DNA of 64,000 nt from an uncultured Actinomycetes bacterium (GCA_903830655.1 CAIKUQ010000045.1:19893-83892), one strand, 5' to 3'. Positions 44,935-53,912 are shown, numbered from the stretch's first letter. The notes: generated from the letters alone by a model not told the origin. Made by a program: numbers and translations.

Positions 44935-46013
44935 GAGTTCCTTTGGGTTAGATCAATCACAACCGCCGGCTCCATCCCGGAAGGGAGCGGTGAGGCGGTG
45001 GTGACGAGGGTTTGTCCTTTGGGGAGTAGTTCGAGTAATTGATCGCTTCGGTAGGGGTCTAGTTCGCTAAAGACGTCGTCGAGCAACAAGAGGGGGTCTA
45101 CGCCGCGGGTCTTCTTGATGAGTTCGTGTCCGGCCAAGCGCAGAGCGAGCGCCAGGGTCCGTTGTTCGCCCTGGGACGCTTGGTGCCTTGAGTCTCGCCC
45201 ATTTAATTCAATGAGTAGATCATCAAGGTGGGGTCCCAGTACGGTGCTGCCACGTAACACTTCGTGACGAAACTCTTTGGCTAGTTCATCATTGAGGTTT
45301 CCGGACCAAGAGATTTGAAATTTCAACTCCACCCGGTCATCTTGTTGAGAAATTTGAGAATATTTTTGTTGGACTAGTGGGGTGAGTTGTTTAATAATTT
45401 CTATTCGGAGCTGGTTTAGTTTTTCTGCGGATTGCACAAACTGGAGTGTCCAGACGGTGAGCTCTGCTTCGATAGATCCGGTGGGGAGTTGTTTTTCTAA
45501 GGATTTAAGAAAGGCGTTGCGTTGCTTGAGTACTCGTATGAAGGTGGCCACGGTTTCTTCATTTTCGGGCGCCACATCACCAATTAGAAGATCCAAAAAG
45601 TGTCGCCGGTGGGAGCCACTTTCTCTAATAATTTCAACACCCTCTGGGGTGAAAATTGTGATTGGCATGAGTTCGGCTAGCAGCGCCCGGGACGCCGGTT
45701 TCTTTCCGTTCACGAGCATTTGTTTTGTGGTTCGGTGTTCGTTCTTAGTAAGGGTGAGATCGACTTGGAGCCGGCGTTCCTGCTGGAACACCACTCCGTG
45801 CACTTCCGCTTGAACGGAGCCCGAGTGAATTAGGTGGGAAGAACTGTTAGTTCGAAATGACCCGAGGGTACCCAGGCAATACACCGCTTCGAGAACTGAG
45901 GTTTTCCCTGTGCCGTTTGGTGACACAAACACCGTAACGGCGTCAGGATCTGGGTGGAAGGAATATTCCTCAAAGATTCTGAAATTACGAACGGTGAGTT
46001 CATGCAGCCCCAC
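44931..46013 (-). CDS. recF: RecF recombination/repair ATPase
   Basis: This SMC-like ATPase loads RecA at single-strand gaps, 360 residues. Walker A is VSPNGTGKTSVLEAVYCLG, the signature is ASQGEQRTLALALRLAGHEL, and Walker B is LLLLDDVFSELD. The GTG start has AAGGAT 8 bases upstream, 15 bases after dnaN. The genome thus carries both RecF and RecBCD routes. Confidence 0.95.
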   Translation of the reverse strand: MGLHELTVRNFRIFEEYSFHPDPDAVTVFVSPNGTGKTSVLEAVYCLGTLGSFRTNSSSHLIHSGSVQAEVHGVVFQQERRLQVDLTLTKNEHRTTKQMLVNGKKPASRALLAELMPITIFTPEGVEIIRESGSHRRHFLDLLIGDVAPENEETVATFIRVLKQRNAFLKSLEKQLPTGSIEAELTVWTLQFVQSAEKLNQLRIEIIKQLTPLVQQKYSQISQQDDRVELKFQISWSGNLNDELAKEFRHEVLRGSTVLGPHLDDLLIELNGRDSRHQASQGEQRTLALALRLAGHELIKKTRGVDPLLLLDDVFSELDPYRSDQLLELLPKGQTLVTTASPLPSGMEPAVVIDLTQRNS

Positions 46014-46028
46014 TGAGATAATCCTTGG

Positions 46029-47126
46029 TTAGATGCGAACGGGCATCAAGAGATATTTGAATTTCTCATCATCTACTCCGTGAATCAACGCGGGGCGAAC
46101 GGAGTCAGAAATCTCGAGAACAATTTCGTCCCCCACTACTGATTCAATTCCTTCGATGAGGAATAGTGGATTGAACGCAATGGTGATTTCTTCACCTGAG
46201 TAATCTGCCTGAATTTTGTCTTCCACATCTCCGGAGTCTTGGCTTTGGGTGCGGATCTCTAAAGTTAGTTCCTTTAGGGTTAACCGCACTGACGCGTTGT
46301 GGTCTTTAGCCATCAGTTTTGCCCGGCGCAGGGAGTTAAGGAGCGTGTCTTTAGCAATCCTCAGCTGACTGGTAAAGCTGGTGGGGATGAGTTGTAAGAC
46401 AGAGGGGTAGTTTCCGTCGATAAGGCGTGACGAAATAGAGGTCTCGCCCACCACAAAAGAAATCTCTGAATCGGTGACTGTTATTCCAATAGTGGCTTCT
46501 TCGCTTAGGTTTGCCGCCGCTCGCTGTAATTCACTGAGGGCGCGGGCTGGAACCAGGAGATCTTTGTTTGAATTAAATGGTGGAACTCCAATTACGTCAC
46601 GTACTGCGAGCCGGTATGAGTCGGTTGCGATGAGTCGTAGATTGCCACCCTCTGCTGTTAATAAGACACCCGTCAAAAGAGGGCGTGCATCATCGGTTGC
46701 GGCTGCGCGAATTGTTTGTGCTAATCCGTGAGCTAAATCACCTGCGGGGATTTCTACGATGGCTCCTGATATAGGTGAAATCTTTGGGTAGTCGGCTACG
46801 GGGAAGGTTCGAAGATTAAAACGCGCGTTGTTGAGCTCGACTTCAACGTTCTCCCCTTCGGTGTGAACAGATACCGCTCCAGACTCAAGTGATCTAACCA
46901 CCTCACCAATAAGTCGGGCAGGGACGACAACTGACCCATCTTCTGAACCAACAACCATAAAGGAGGTTCGAACAGTGAGGTCCGTGTCAGTACCTGTAAT
47001 GGTCAGTTGGTTGCCCTGGAGGTTTAGGAGAATCCCTGACGGTGCACCCAGGGTGCGGTTGGAGACAGCGCGACCAGCGGCGCTCAGGGCCTCGGCCAAG
47101 ATATCTCGCTCAGATTTAAATTTCAT
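46029..47126 (-). CDS. dnaN: DNA polymerase III sliding clamp (beta)
   Basis: This beta clamp has 365 residues from the chosen ATG, the usual size for three clamp domains. It opens MKFKSERDILAEALS and ends with YLLMPVRI, the conserved C-terminal MPVRI/L. A frame reaching back to 47246 would add 40 unrelated residues; the ATG at 47126 has AAAGG 7 bases upstream and is correct. It is separated from dnaA by the 249-base putative oriC. Confidence 0.96.
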   Translation of the reverse strand: MKFKSERDILAEALSAAGRAVSNRTLGAPSGILLNLQGNQLTITGTDTDLTVRTSFMVVGSEDGSVVVPARLIGEVVRSLESGAVSVHTEGENVEVELNNARFNLRTFPVADYPKISPISGAIVEIPAGDLAHGLAQTIRAAATDDARPLLTGVLLTAEGGNLRLIATDSYRLAVRDVIGVPPFNSNKDLLVPARALSELQRAAANLSEEATIGITVTDSEISFVVGETSISSRLIDGNYPSVLQLIPTSFTSQLRIAKDTLLNSLRRAKLMAKDHNASVRLTLKELTLEIRTQSQDSGDVEDKIQADYSGEEITIAFNPLFLIEGIESVVGDEIVLEISDSVRPALIHGVDDEKFKYLLMPVRI

Positions 47127-47375
47127 ACTTTGCCTTTCTAACGGACTGCAGTTACAACTGTTGATTTCATTTAAGTAAGTAGTTAAGTAGTAGTAGCCCT
47201 GTGGATTGTTGATTACTTTGTAAAACCCCTGATAAAGAGGATTCAACTAGAACCTTCAAAACACACAACGTTGTCCAAAACTCCTTAAACCTTCTTTATT
47301 CAACCTTGACGTCATGTGGATTAATCAAAGCAAAGACACTAGTTATAAACACCAACGTCCTCACCTTTTACACAA
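47127..47375. other. putative oriC, dnaA-dnaN intergenic region
   Basis: This A+T-rich 249-base gap contains several DnaA-box-like nonamers: 47200-47208 (TGTGGATTG, 7/9), 47271-47279 (TTGTCCAAA, 7/9), 47315-47323 (TGTGGATTA, 8/9 to the reverse of TTATCCACA), 47343-47351 (TTATAAACA, 7/9) and 47366-47374 (TTTTACACA, 7/9). It is the standard actinobacterial oriC position and transcription diverges around it. No box here is perfect; perfect boxes occur at 48771 and 54021. Confidence 0.7.
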
Positions 47376-48743
47376 CTAGCCGCGCGTGTCGCCCTGTAAC
47401 TTTCTCTTCAATTTATTTACTTCATCTAACAAAACCGAATCAACCGGGAGCTGCTCTTTCATTTTTTCCACCGCTGAGATAACCGTGGTGTGGTTACGAC
47501 CATCAAAAACTCTGGCAATCATGGGATATGAGTAGTTGTTAAGCAGGTCCCTAAACAGATACATCGCCACATGTCTGGCGTGGACCAGGGGGCGAAGTCG
47601 CTTCGATCCACGAACCTCATCAACGGTTAATCCATAAAAATCAGCGACGGTTTTTAAGATGGTGTCCGGCTTCAAAATTATTTGTTCTGATCCCAAATTG
47701 TTGAGGTGGTTCTTAGCCAACTCGAGGGAGATTGGCTCTTGACGCAGATTCGAAAATGCGCGAAGCATGGTGATTGATCCTTCGAGCTCGCGAATGTTGT
47801 CACGAACACGACGCGCAATCCATTCAACAACTTCATCAGGAAGTCGCACGCCCTCAGCCTCAGCTTTTGATCTGAGGATATTGATGCGAGTTTCTAAATC
47901 GGGCTGGTCGACCTCGGTGATAAGCCCCTGGAGCAGACGAGTGCGGAACCGTTCATCTAACCAACCAAGGTCGCGGGGAGAACGATCGGAGGTCAACACA
48001 ACTTGCTTGCCTGAATCACGCAAAGCGTTATAGGTGTGAAACACCTCTTCAGCAAAAGCGGGACCGCGGGTCTCCATAAATTGAAAGTCGTCAATTAAAA
48101 AGACGTCAATTTCACGGTACCGGTTGTGCATAGCGAGTTGGGTTTTGGAGCGAATCGCATCTAAAAAGTCATTCAGATATGTCTCGGTGGTGACGTAACG
48201 AACACGACGCTCGGGATAGTTCTCCTGAATGTAATTACCAATTGCGTGAAGCAGGTGGGTCTTGCCCAAACCAGAGTTACCGTGGATGATGAGAGGGTTG
48301 TAGGAGCGACCAGGAATCTCCGCAACCGCTAAAGCGGCCGCTGCGGCGAAGGCGTTGGAGGGACCTTCAATAAAAGTGGCGAAGGTCATACGAGGATCAA
48401 GTTTTACTGAACGCTCAGAGCGCACACCAGCGACTTCCACAACCGCCGGTTCGGTTGGGTTGTGGAACTCTTCCATGTAGGGCTCAGCCATGAGAGCTTC
48501 GTTTACCGTGAGGGACACCTCTACTTGTTGACCCACCAAGGCGGAGGCTTGTTCAGTGATGAATTCGAGATAACGCTGTTGGATGCGAGTCTTTTGAATT
48601 TCATTCGGCACGCCAATTACAAGGAGGTTGTCGTGGAAATCAACAAGACGCAGTGCATTAAGTCCCGCCATCCACATCGACTCGGTTGCATTGTGCCGCA
48701 AGGACTCTCGCAACCCACTCCAAAACTCTTCACCACTCAACAT
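47376..48743 (-). CDS. dnaA: chromosomal replication initiator DnaA
   Basis: This AAA+ initiator has 455 residues from the ATG preceded by GGAGG at 6 bases. Walker A is HGNSGLGKTHLLHAIG (K161), Walker B is IDVFLIDDFQFME, sensor 1 is VVLTSDRSPRDL, and domain IV has VRGSKRLRPLVHARHVAMYL and DGRNHTTVISAVEKM. The signature usually reads GRDHTTV; here Asp is Asn. A GTG four codons earlier overlaps the Shine-Dalgarno and is rejected as start. Confidence 0.96.
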   Translation of the reverse strand: MLSGEEFWSGLRESLRHNATESMWMAGLNALRLVDFHDNLLVIGVPNEIQKTRIQQRYLEFITEQASALVGQQVEVSLTVNEALMAEPYMEEFHNPTEPAVVEVAGVRSERSVKLDPRMTFATFIEGPSNAFAAAAALAVAEIPGRSYNPLIIHGNSGLGKTHLLHAIGNYIQENYPERRVRYVTTETYLNDFLDAIRSKTQLAMHNRYREIDVFLIDDFQFMETRGPAFAEEVFHTYNALRDSGKQVVLTSDRSPRDLGWLDERFRTRLLQGLITEVDQPDLETRINILRSKAEAEGVRLPDEVVEWIARRVRDNIRELEGSITMLRAFSNLRQEPISLELAKNHLNNLGSEQIILKPDTILKTVADFYGLTVDEVRGSKRLRPLVHARHVAMYLFRDLLNNYSYPMIARVFDGRNHTTVISAVEKMKEQLPVDSVLLDEVNKLKRKLQGDTRG

Positions 48744-48770
48744 TGATTCCTCCACAGAACGACTTTGACC

Positions 48771-48779
48771 TTATCCACA
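48771..48779 (+). promoter_or_regulatory. perfect DnaA box upstream of dnaA
   Basis: TTATCCACA matches the consensus 9/9, 27 bases upstream of the dnaA ATG. It is likely for DnaA autoregulation and possibly part of the origin. The remaining dnaA-rpmH gap (to 48952) holds no other good box that I could find. Confidence 0.8.
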
Positions 48780-48853
48780 GGGGCTAGGGGCGCGCCATTC
48801 GGACAACGCCACTTCAGGGGAGATAACCATACACCGAGTGGCGATGGCCGACT

Positions 48854-48882
48854 TTGCGCCGAGCCCTGCGATGCACTAACAT
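48854..48882 (+). promoter_or_regulatory. candidate rpmH promoter
   Basis: TTGCGC (48854-48859) and TAACAT (48877-48882) are spaced by 17 bases, giving a start near 48889 and a leader of about 64 bases ahead of rpmH with its own Shine-Dalgarno. Both hexamers are imperfect. Confidence 0.45.
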
Positions 48883-48952
48883 TGTGCAACTCAGCCGGCG
48901 GTTGCACTCCAGGAGGCATCGCCGAGCAGGTCTGAATTTAGAAGAGGATTCT

Positions 48953-49087
48953 ATGAAGCGTACGTACCAACCAAATCAGCGTAAAAGGGCTAAAAGTCAC
49001 GGTTTTCGTGCCCGTATGCGCACCAAGGCCGGGCGAGCAGTTTTGAAGGCTCGCCGTGCCAAGGGACGCCGCAGCTTGACGGTTTAA
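48953..49087 (+). CDS. rpmH: ribosomal protein L34
   Basis: This is a 44-residue L34. It opens [19 protein letters not shown] and ends KGRRSLTV, and is rich in Arg/Lys. AGAGGA lies 5 bases before the ATG; the frame is open upstream but that part is not L34. It is the first gene of the rightward cluster from the origin and is followed by rnpA after 4 bases. Confidence 0.97.
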   Translation: MKRTYQPNQRKRAKSHGFRARMRTKAGRAVLKARRAKGRRSLTV

Positions 49088-49091
49088 GAGC

Positions 49092-49427
49092 ATGCCCGGG
49101 CGGGTCCATACCCGTCGACAGTTTGCGCTCTTTGCTCGGCCCTCAGCTCGTGGTTCTAGCGGCCCTCTTCGGATCAGTTTCGTCGAAGGTGGCTCCCCCG
49201 CCAGCCAGGTCAACGTAGCATTCGCAATCAGTCGAAAGGTAGGCAATGCGGTCGAGAGAAATCTCATCCGCCGCCGACTCCGGGCTCTCTGTGACGAGAT
49301 GACCCCTTCGCTAAAATCAGGGAATTACCTGATCAGAGCGGCCATCGAGACTCCAACCCTTACCTATGACGAACTTCGTACCCACCTTAAAAACGCCCTT
49401 GAGCGCTGCAAAACCCTTGAAAAATAG
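49092..49427 (+). CDS. rnpA: ribonuclease P protein component
   Basis: This 111-residue basic protein binds the RNase P RNA and pre-tRNA leaders. It has [23 protein letters not shown], containing the family RNR motif (quoted across two parts). The last 62 bases overlap the frame of yidD if yidD starts at its ATG. Confidence 0.92.
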   Translation: MPGRVHTRRQFALFARPSARGSSGPLRISFVEGGSPASQVNVAFAISRKVGNAVERNLIRRRLRALCDEMTPSLKSGNYLIRAAIETPTLTYDELRTHLKNALERCKTLEK

Positions 49428-49659
49428 CCTATTTTCACGCTTTTTGTCCCGCGGAATCCACGCCTATCAGCACCTCAATGCTGGAAAGGCTTCACCTTGT
49501 CGATTCATCCCAACCTGCTCGAATTACGCCCTTGAGGCGATCGAAACCCACGGAGCCCTAAAAGGCTCCGGTTTGTCCCTACGCCGTATTGGTCGTTGCC
49601 GTCCCGGCGGCGCTCATGGCGTTGACCTTGTACCAACAAAGAAGGAGAGCAACAACTAA
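49366..49659 (+). CDS. yidD: YidD, membrane protein insertion efficiency factor
   Basis: This 97-residue protein has the complete YidD core [20 protein letters not shown] with the conserved cysteines, then [19 protein letters not shown]. It helps YidC-dependent membrane insertion. The ATG at 49366 lies inside rnpA; a TTG at 49417 would give about 80 residues, closer to the family norm, and reduce the overlap. The stop overlaps the yidC ATG by one base. Confidence 0.9.
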   Translation: MTNFVPTLKTPLSAAKPLKNSLFSRFLSRGIHAYQHLNAGKASPCRFIPTCSNYALEAIETHGALKGSGLSLRRIGRCRPGGAHGVDLVPTKKESNN

Positions 49660-50558
49660 TGCATTCCATAATCCACGCAATTGGCGCAGTTTTTCAGCCA
49701 ATTTTCACCCTATTTGGCTGGTTGATGGCCTTTTTCTACGGGATCGTACCCAACTACGCCCTAGCCATCACCCTGCTCACGATTGTCATCATGGGGGCTT
49801 TAACCCCATTTACGGTGAAAAGCACCAAATCAATGCAATCAATGGCTCGTTTGCAACCAGAAATCAAGAAATTGCAGGCAAAATACAAGGGAGCTGAGAA
49901 TCGCGCCCAGTTAAACGAAGAGATGATGAAGCTCTACCGCGAAGAAGGGGCCAACCCAGTCGGCGGATGCCTACCCCTGCTTCTCCAAGCTCCATTCCTT
50001 TTCATCCTGTATCAAGTAATTAAAGGACTTTCTAACCAGGTCCTGGCCCACGGGATGCTGGTTTCCCAGCCCCGCTACATTCCTGGGACCTCCAAGATGT
50101 ACCACGATTTGTTGGTAAGTCATGGAAAAATCGATGTTTTTGGGATGGATATGAGCTTGAAGCTCTTCAGCCACCACGCCACCACCGTGGCCGCTATCCC
50201 CTTCTTCGCCATTGTCCTGTTCGCCGTCGGCCTTCAGTACTTCCAGATGGCTCAATTGAACCGTCGAAGTATGAAGTCGGGCCAAGAGATGTCCTCGCAG
50301 CAGAAGATGACCCAGCGCTTCATGCCGATTCTTTTCGCATACTTCTATATGGTTATCCCAGCAGCAGTCGTGCTCTATATGGTTGTTTCCTCAGTTATTC
50401 GCATTATTACTCAAGATGTCATGTTCCGCACCGGCGTAGTTACCACCGGCAAGCCAGCCGAGCGCGAGCTTCCCGCAGTGCAGGACGACAAAACCTCAAC
50501 TTCAAAGCCCGGAGTGCAACCTCGGGCTAAGAACAAGCGTAAAAGGAAGGACCGTTAA
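49659..50558 (+). CDS. yidC: membrane protein insertase YidC/OxaA
   Basis: This insertase of 299 residues has no large periplasmic P1 domain, as in Gram-positive types. It has YALAITLLTIVIMGALTPF, the cytoplasmic coiled region MARLQPEIKKLQAKYKG, and GANPVGGCLPLLLQAPFLFI followed by further helices. The C terminus is basic (RAKNKRKRKDR), which favours ribosome contact. It is coupled to yidD and jag by one-base overlaps. Confidence 0.95.
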   Translation: MHSIIHAIGAVFQPIFTLFGWLMAFFYGIVPNYALAITLLTIVIMGALTPFTVKSTKSMQSMARLQPEIKKLQAKYKGAENRAQLNEEMMKLYREEGANPVGGCLPLLLQAPFLFILYQVIKGLSNQVLAHGMLVSQPRYIPGTSKMYHDLLVSHGKIDVFGMDMSLKLFSHHATTVAAIPFFAIVLFAVGLQYFQMAQLNRRSMKSGQEMSSQQKMTQRFMPILFAYFYMVIPAAVVLYMVVSSVIRIITQDVMFRTGVVTTGKPAERELPAVQDDKTSTSKPGVQPRAKNKRKRKDR

Positions 50559-51391
50559 TGGATTGGGTAGAAACCACTGGTAAAACAGTAGAAGAAGCCA
50601 CCGAACGCGCCCTCACCCACCTGGGTGTAGGTCGTACAGATGCTGAGATCGAGGTTCTAGAAGAACCAAAGACCAGTATTTTCGGTAAAGCTAAGGGAGA
50701 GGCTCGAATTAAAGCTCGAGTTCGACCTGCTGGACCACGACCAAAGCGGTCATCAGGCCGCACTAGTCGCCCCTCAGAGAACCGTCGACCTCGCAACGAC
50801 CGTGGCCCAAAGCCTGAAGGTTCAGCGCGTAAGGAAAATGAAAGCCAAAGACCACCACGTGCAGAAAAGCCTCGCGCCCCAAGGGAGCATGGCAACCAGG
50901 AGGAGAAAGTGTCAACTACCGTTCCACTAGCCGATCAGGGTGCCCTTGGTAAGGAGTTCCTTGAGGGTTTGTTGAAGTCTATGCAGATCACCGCAACAGT
51001 GTCGGTCAAAGAAATTGACGCCGAAACTGTTGAAATAGCAGTAAATCACGAACCGCCCACCGAACTTGGTGTGCTGGTTGGACCCCGTGGCACCACCCTG
51101 CAGGCCCTCCAAGAGGTCACGCGAACCCTCGTTCAGTCGAAGGTGACGGGACGCACCGACCGAATTTTGGTTGACGTTGCCCACTACCGCGAGCGCCGTG
51201 TAGCCGCTCTTGGCCGCTTCGCCCAACAGGTAGCTGAAGAGGTTGTTGAATCGGGAGAAGAGCGAGCACTAGAGCCTATGAGTTCAGCTGATCGTAAGGC
51301 TGTGCACGACGCATTAACCGATAACTCAGGCATTACGACTCGCTCTGAGGGTGAAGAACCACGTCGTTTCGTGGTCATTGCCCCGGCGTAA
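50558..51391 (+). CDS. jag: Jag/KhpB RNA-binding protein
   Basis: This 277-residue protein has a Jag-N domain (residues 1-55, WVETTGKTVEEATERAL), a long Arg/Pro/Glu-rich linker (about 60-125), a KH domain (VGPRGTTLQALQEVTRTLV) and a C-terminal R3H domain (AHYRERRVAALGRFAQQVAE). Jag/KhpB binds RNA and is a known target of PASTA-kinase signalling in Firmicutes. It is translationally coupled to yidC. Confidence 0.92.
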   Translation: MDWVETTGKTVEEATERALTHLGVGRTDAEIEVLEEPKTSIFGKAKGEARIKARVRPAGPRPKRSSGRTSRPSENRRPRNDRGPKPEGSARKENESQRPPRAEKPRAPREHGNQEEKVSTTVPLADQGALGKEFLEGLLKSMQITATVSVKEIDAETVEIAVNHEPPTELGVLVGPRGTTLQALQEVTRTLVQSKVTGRTDRILVDVAHYRERRVAALGRFAQQVAEEVVESGEERALEPMSSADRKAVHDALTDNSGITTRSEGEEPRRFVVIAPA

Positions 51392-51397
51392 ACTGCC

Positions 51398-52021
51398 GTG
51401 ACTAACGCTTGGTTGCCCCGTTCTCTTGAAATATCAAGGGAACGGGGCTTCTTATCGCCCCAACCACTTGAGCCACAAATCGAACACGCACGGGGCTTTG
51501 TGGCGGCTTGGAACTCGGTTTCCCCTACTCCCCCAGTAAATTTCCTAGATTTAGGCAGTGGCGGAGGACTTCCCGGGCTCGTTCTCCTTCAGGAATGGAA
51601 TATTTCAGCAGTTCTCATGGATGCAATGGAAAAGCGCGTAGCGTTCCTCCAGGAGGTGCTGGACTTTGAAGATGCCCCGGGCCAAGCAATTGCTATCCAA
51701 GCGCGGGCCGAAGAGCTCTCTCGAGACCCGGATTACCAAGAATCCTTTGATCTCGTTACTGCGCGAAGCTTTGGCCCACCCGCCGTTACCGCAGAATGCG
51801 CTGTACGGTTCCTGAAAATAGGCGGCTACCTCATAGTCTCCGAGCCGCCAGACGATAATGCCCCAAATCGTTGGTTGGTTGAAGGTTTACAGAAGGTTGG
51901 GCTAGAAGACCTCGGCCGACACCGCTTTGGCTCAGCATTCCAAATTCTCCGCAAAAAGTCCCGCACCCCTAGCTTTTACCCTAGGGAATCCGGAACTCCG
52001 AAGAAAAAACCACTCTTTTAG
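51398..52021 (+). CDS. rsmG: 16S rRNA (guanine-N7) methyltransferase RsmG
   Basis: This class I SAM methyltransferase of 207 residues modifies 16S rRNA near the streptomycin region. The SAM motif is NFLDLGSGGGLPGLVLL, and the fold continues with VLMDAMEKRVAFLQEV and DLVTARSFGPP. The start is GTG six bases after jag. It ends just before the parS array. Loss of RsmG gives low-level streptomycin resistance in other bacteria; this copy looks intact. Confidence 0.93.
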   Translation: MTNAWLPRSLEISRERGFLSPQPLEPQIEHARGFVAAWNSVSPTPPVNFLDLGSGGGLPGLVLLQEWNISAVLMDAMEKRVAFLQEVLDFEDAPGQAIAIQARAEELSRDPDYQESFDLVTARSFGPPAVTAECAVRFLKIGGYLIVSEPPDDNAPNRWLVEGLQKVGLEDLGRHRFGSAFQILRKKSRTPSFYPRESGTPKKKPLF

Positions 52022-52030
52022 GGCCGAGAA

Positions 52031-52046
52031 TGTTTCACGTGAAACA
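52031..52046. other. parS site 1
   Basis: The perfect 16-bp palindrome TGTTTCACGTGAAACA, the bacterial ParB-binding centromere consensus, lies 10 bases after the rsmG stop. Confidence 0.95.
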
Positions 52047-52068
52047 TTCTGACGAAGCCGAGTCCAAT

Positions 52069-52084
52069 TGTTTCACGTGAAACA
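52069..52084. other. parS site 2
   Basis: A second perfect copy of the 16-bp palindrome, 38 bases from the first (start to start). Confidence 0.95.
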
Positions 52085-52105
52085 TCCAGGCCAAGAGGAT
52101 TCAAT

Positions 52106-52121
52106 TGTTTCACGTGAAACA
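52106..52121. other. parS site 3
   Basis: A third perfect copy, 37 bases from the second. It lies 9 bases upstream of the probable parAB -35 element, so ParB bound here may also affect parAB transcription. Confidence 0.95.
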
Positions 52122-52129
52122 TTTTATAC

Positions 52130-52158
52130 TTGACGTAGCCCCAAAAACGTAGTTAGAT
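52130..52158 (+). promoter_or_regulatory. candidate parAB promoter
   Basis: TTGACG (52130-52135, 5/6 to consensus) and TTAGAT (52153-52158) are spaced by 17 bases. The leader of about 55 bases ends in a GGAGG Shine-Dalgarno before parA. Confidence 0.55.
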
Positions 52159-52220
52159 GTACGGAGCAACATTCCCGTGCGCCTATTTATAAGTTCGGGT
52201 CCTGTCGGAGGCCATATATT

Positions 52221-52973
52221 ATGCGGATTTTCGCTGTAGCGAACCAAAAAGGTGGAGTGGGTAAGACCACAACGACGATCTCAGTCGGGGCCGCCTTAGC
52301 GGAATTAGGCCGTAGGGTTCTCATTATCGACTTGGACCCCCAAGGTAACGCCACAACCGGCTTAGGAGTCGACGCCCGCCGTTTTGAGCACTCAATGTAC
52401 GATGTTTTGCTCAATGACATGCCTATGGCGGACGTCGTTGAGGCTACCGGCTTTGCCAACCTGTTCTTGGCCCCCGCTACCCTGGACCTGGCAGGTGTCG
52501 AGCAAGAGCTGAGCTCAGTAATTTCGCGTGAAACCCGCCTTAAGCGCTCTCTAGAGTCTATACAAGGGGAATTTGATTACGTGATGATCGACTGCCCCCC
52601 TTCCTTAGGCTTAATTACAATCAACGCCTTCTCCGCAGCCACCGACATTTTGGTGCCTGTCCAGTCAGAGTTCTACGCACTAGAAGGACTAAGCCAATTG
52701 ACCAAAATTGTTGAGCTGGTTCAAAAGAATTTGAACCCCTCCTTGAGGATTTCCAAGGTTGTTTTGACTATGGCCACCGCTACGGCCCTGTCATCGGACG
52801 TCGCTAAGGAGGTCAAAAAGGCCTTCCCCAAGGAACTTTGCAAGACAACTATCCCTCGTACAGTCCGATTGGCGGAAGCACCTTCCTTTGGACAACCAAT
52901 TACGCAATTCGACCCCGCTTCTAAGGGTGCCAAGGCCTATAAGGCATTAGCAGAGGAGATTGACAATGGCTAG
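52221..52973 (+). CDS. parA: chromosome partitioning ATPase ParA
   Basis: This 250-residue Walker-type ATPase has the deviant Walker A NQKGGVGKTTTT (K10 and K15), LIIDLDPQGNATTGLG, and Walker B YVMIDCPPSLGLIT. There is no N-terminal HTH, so it is the chromosomal (Soj-type) form. GGAGG lies 9 bases upstream. It overlaps parB by 8 bases and follows three parS sites. Confidence 0.96.
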   Translation: MRIFAVANQKGGVGKTTTTISVGAALAELGRRVLIIDLDPQGNATTGLGVDARRFEHSMYDVLLNDMPMADVVEATGFANLFLAPATLDLAGVEQELSSVISRETRLKRSLESIQGEFDYVMIDCPPSLGLITINAFSAATDILVPVQSEFYALEGLSQLTKIVELVQKNLNPSLRISKVVLTMATATALSSDVAKEVKKAFPKELCKTTIPRTVRLAEAPSFGQPITQFDPASKGAKAYKALAEEIDNG

Positions 52974-53886
52974 AAAGCCCGGTTTAGGTAAGGGTCTGGA
53001 AGCCCTCATTCCCAATAGTGGAGGCGGTAACGAAGGGGAGAGCAATTCTCCCTTGCGTCGAGTCCCCGTTAGTTCCGTTCGGGCCAACAAGTTCCAACCC
53101 AGAAAGCACTTTGACGAAGAGTCCTTGGCCTCATTAGCCACTTCGATCAAGGAAATGGGTGTTTTACAGCCAATTATCGTGCGCTTGGACCCCGACGAAG
53201 AGGGTAGCTACGAGCTGATTGCTGGTGAGCGTCGCTGGCGTGCCTCCCAATTGGCTGGTATGGAGACGATCCCGGTCCTGGTTTCTGATGGGGTTGATAA
53301 TCTCCTCTCTCTAGAACAGGCTGTTGTGGAGAACCTCCACCGTGAAGATCTCCATCCTCTTGAAGAGGCCGCCGCCTATCAGCAATTAATCGATGAATTC
53401 AGCCTCATTCATGATCAAATCGCGAAACGCGTTGGAAAAAGTCGCACTTACATTACAAATACCTTAAGGCTATTGGCATTGGGCGAGTCTGCCCAGCTAG
53501 CTCTGGGATCTGGAAAGATTTCTGCTGGGCACGCACGAACGTTGCTGGCCATCGCCAATCCAGAGGCCCAAACCAAGATGGTACAGCGGATTATTTCTGC
53601 AGAATTGTCCGTCCGTGACACCGAAGCAGCAGTCAAAGCCTTACTGCAACCTAAAGAAACGAAGCCCACGGCCCCGAGTACGAGTGCAACCCCATCGAAA
53701 CCAACACTCCGCCCGGTTCCAGACCCTGCGGTGGCCGAAATCGAGAACCTTTTTGAGGCCTACCTCGACACCCGAGTCCACGTTGACCTTCGAGATGCCA
53801 AGACGGGGCGCATCATTATCGATTTTGCCGACCTAGATGACCTCGAGCGAATCTATAAGGCCGTAGCCAAGCGGGGACTGCACTAA
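52966..53886 (+). CDS. parB: chromosome partitioning protein ParB
   Basis: This parS-binding CTP-dependent clamp has about 306 residues. It has an N-terminal Soj-stimulating peptide (ARKPGLGKGLEALIP), the ParB/CTPase domain with IAGERRWRASQLAG and VENLHREDLHPLEEAAAYQ, the HTH region IAKRVGKSRTYITNTLRLL, and a C-terminal dimerisation domain. The ATG at 52966 has GAGGAG 7 bases upstream; a TTG two codons earlier is less likely. Confidence 0.96.
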   Translation: MARKPGLGKGLEALIPNSGGGNEGESNSPLRRVPVSSVRANKFQPRKHFDEESLASLATSIKEMGVLQPIIVRLDPDEEGSYELIAGERRWRASQLAGMETIPVLVSDGVDNLLSLEQAVVENLHREDLHPLEEAAAYQQLIDEFSLIHDQIAKRVGKSRTYITNTLRLLALGESAQLALGSGKISAGHARTLLAIANPEAQTKMVQRIISAELSVRDTEAAVKALLQPKETKPTAPSTSATPSKPTLRPVPDPAVAEIENLFEAYLDTRVHVDLRDAKTGRIIIDFADLDDLERIYKAVAKRGLH

Positions 53887-53912
53887 GTCTCAACTAAACC
53901 CTCAGGTTGAAG

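Noticed and set aside
47127-47246. 40-codon N-terminal extension of dnaN
   Set aside because: The internal ATG at 47126 has a Shine-Dalgarno and the normal clamp start; the extension is part of oriC.
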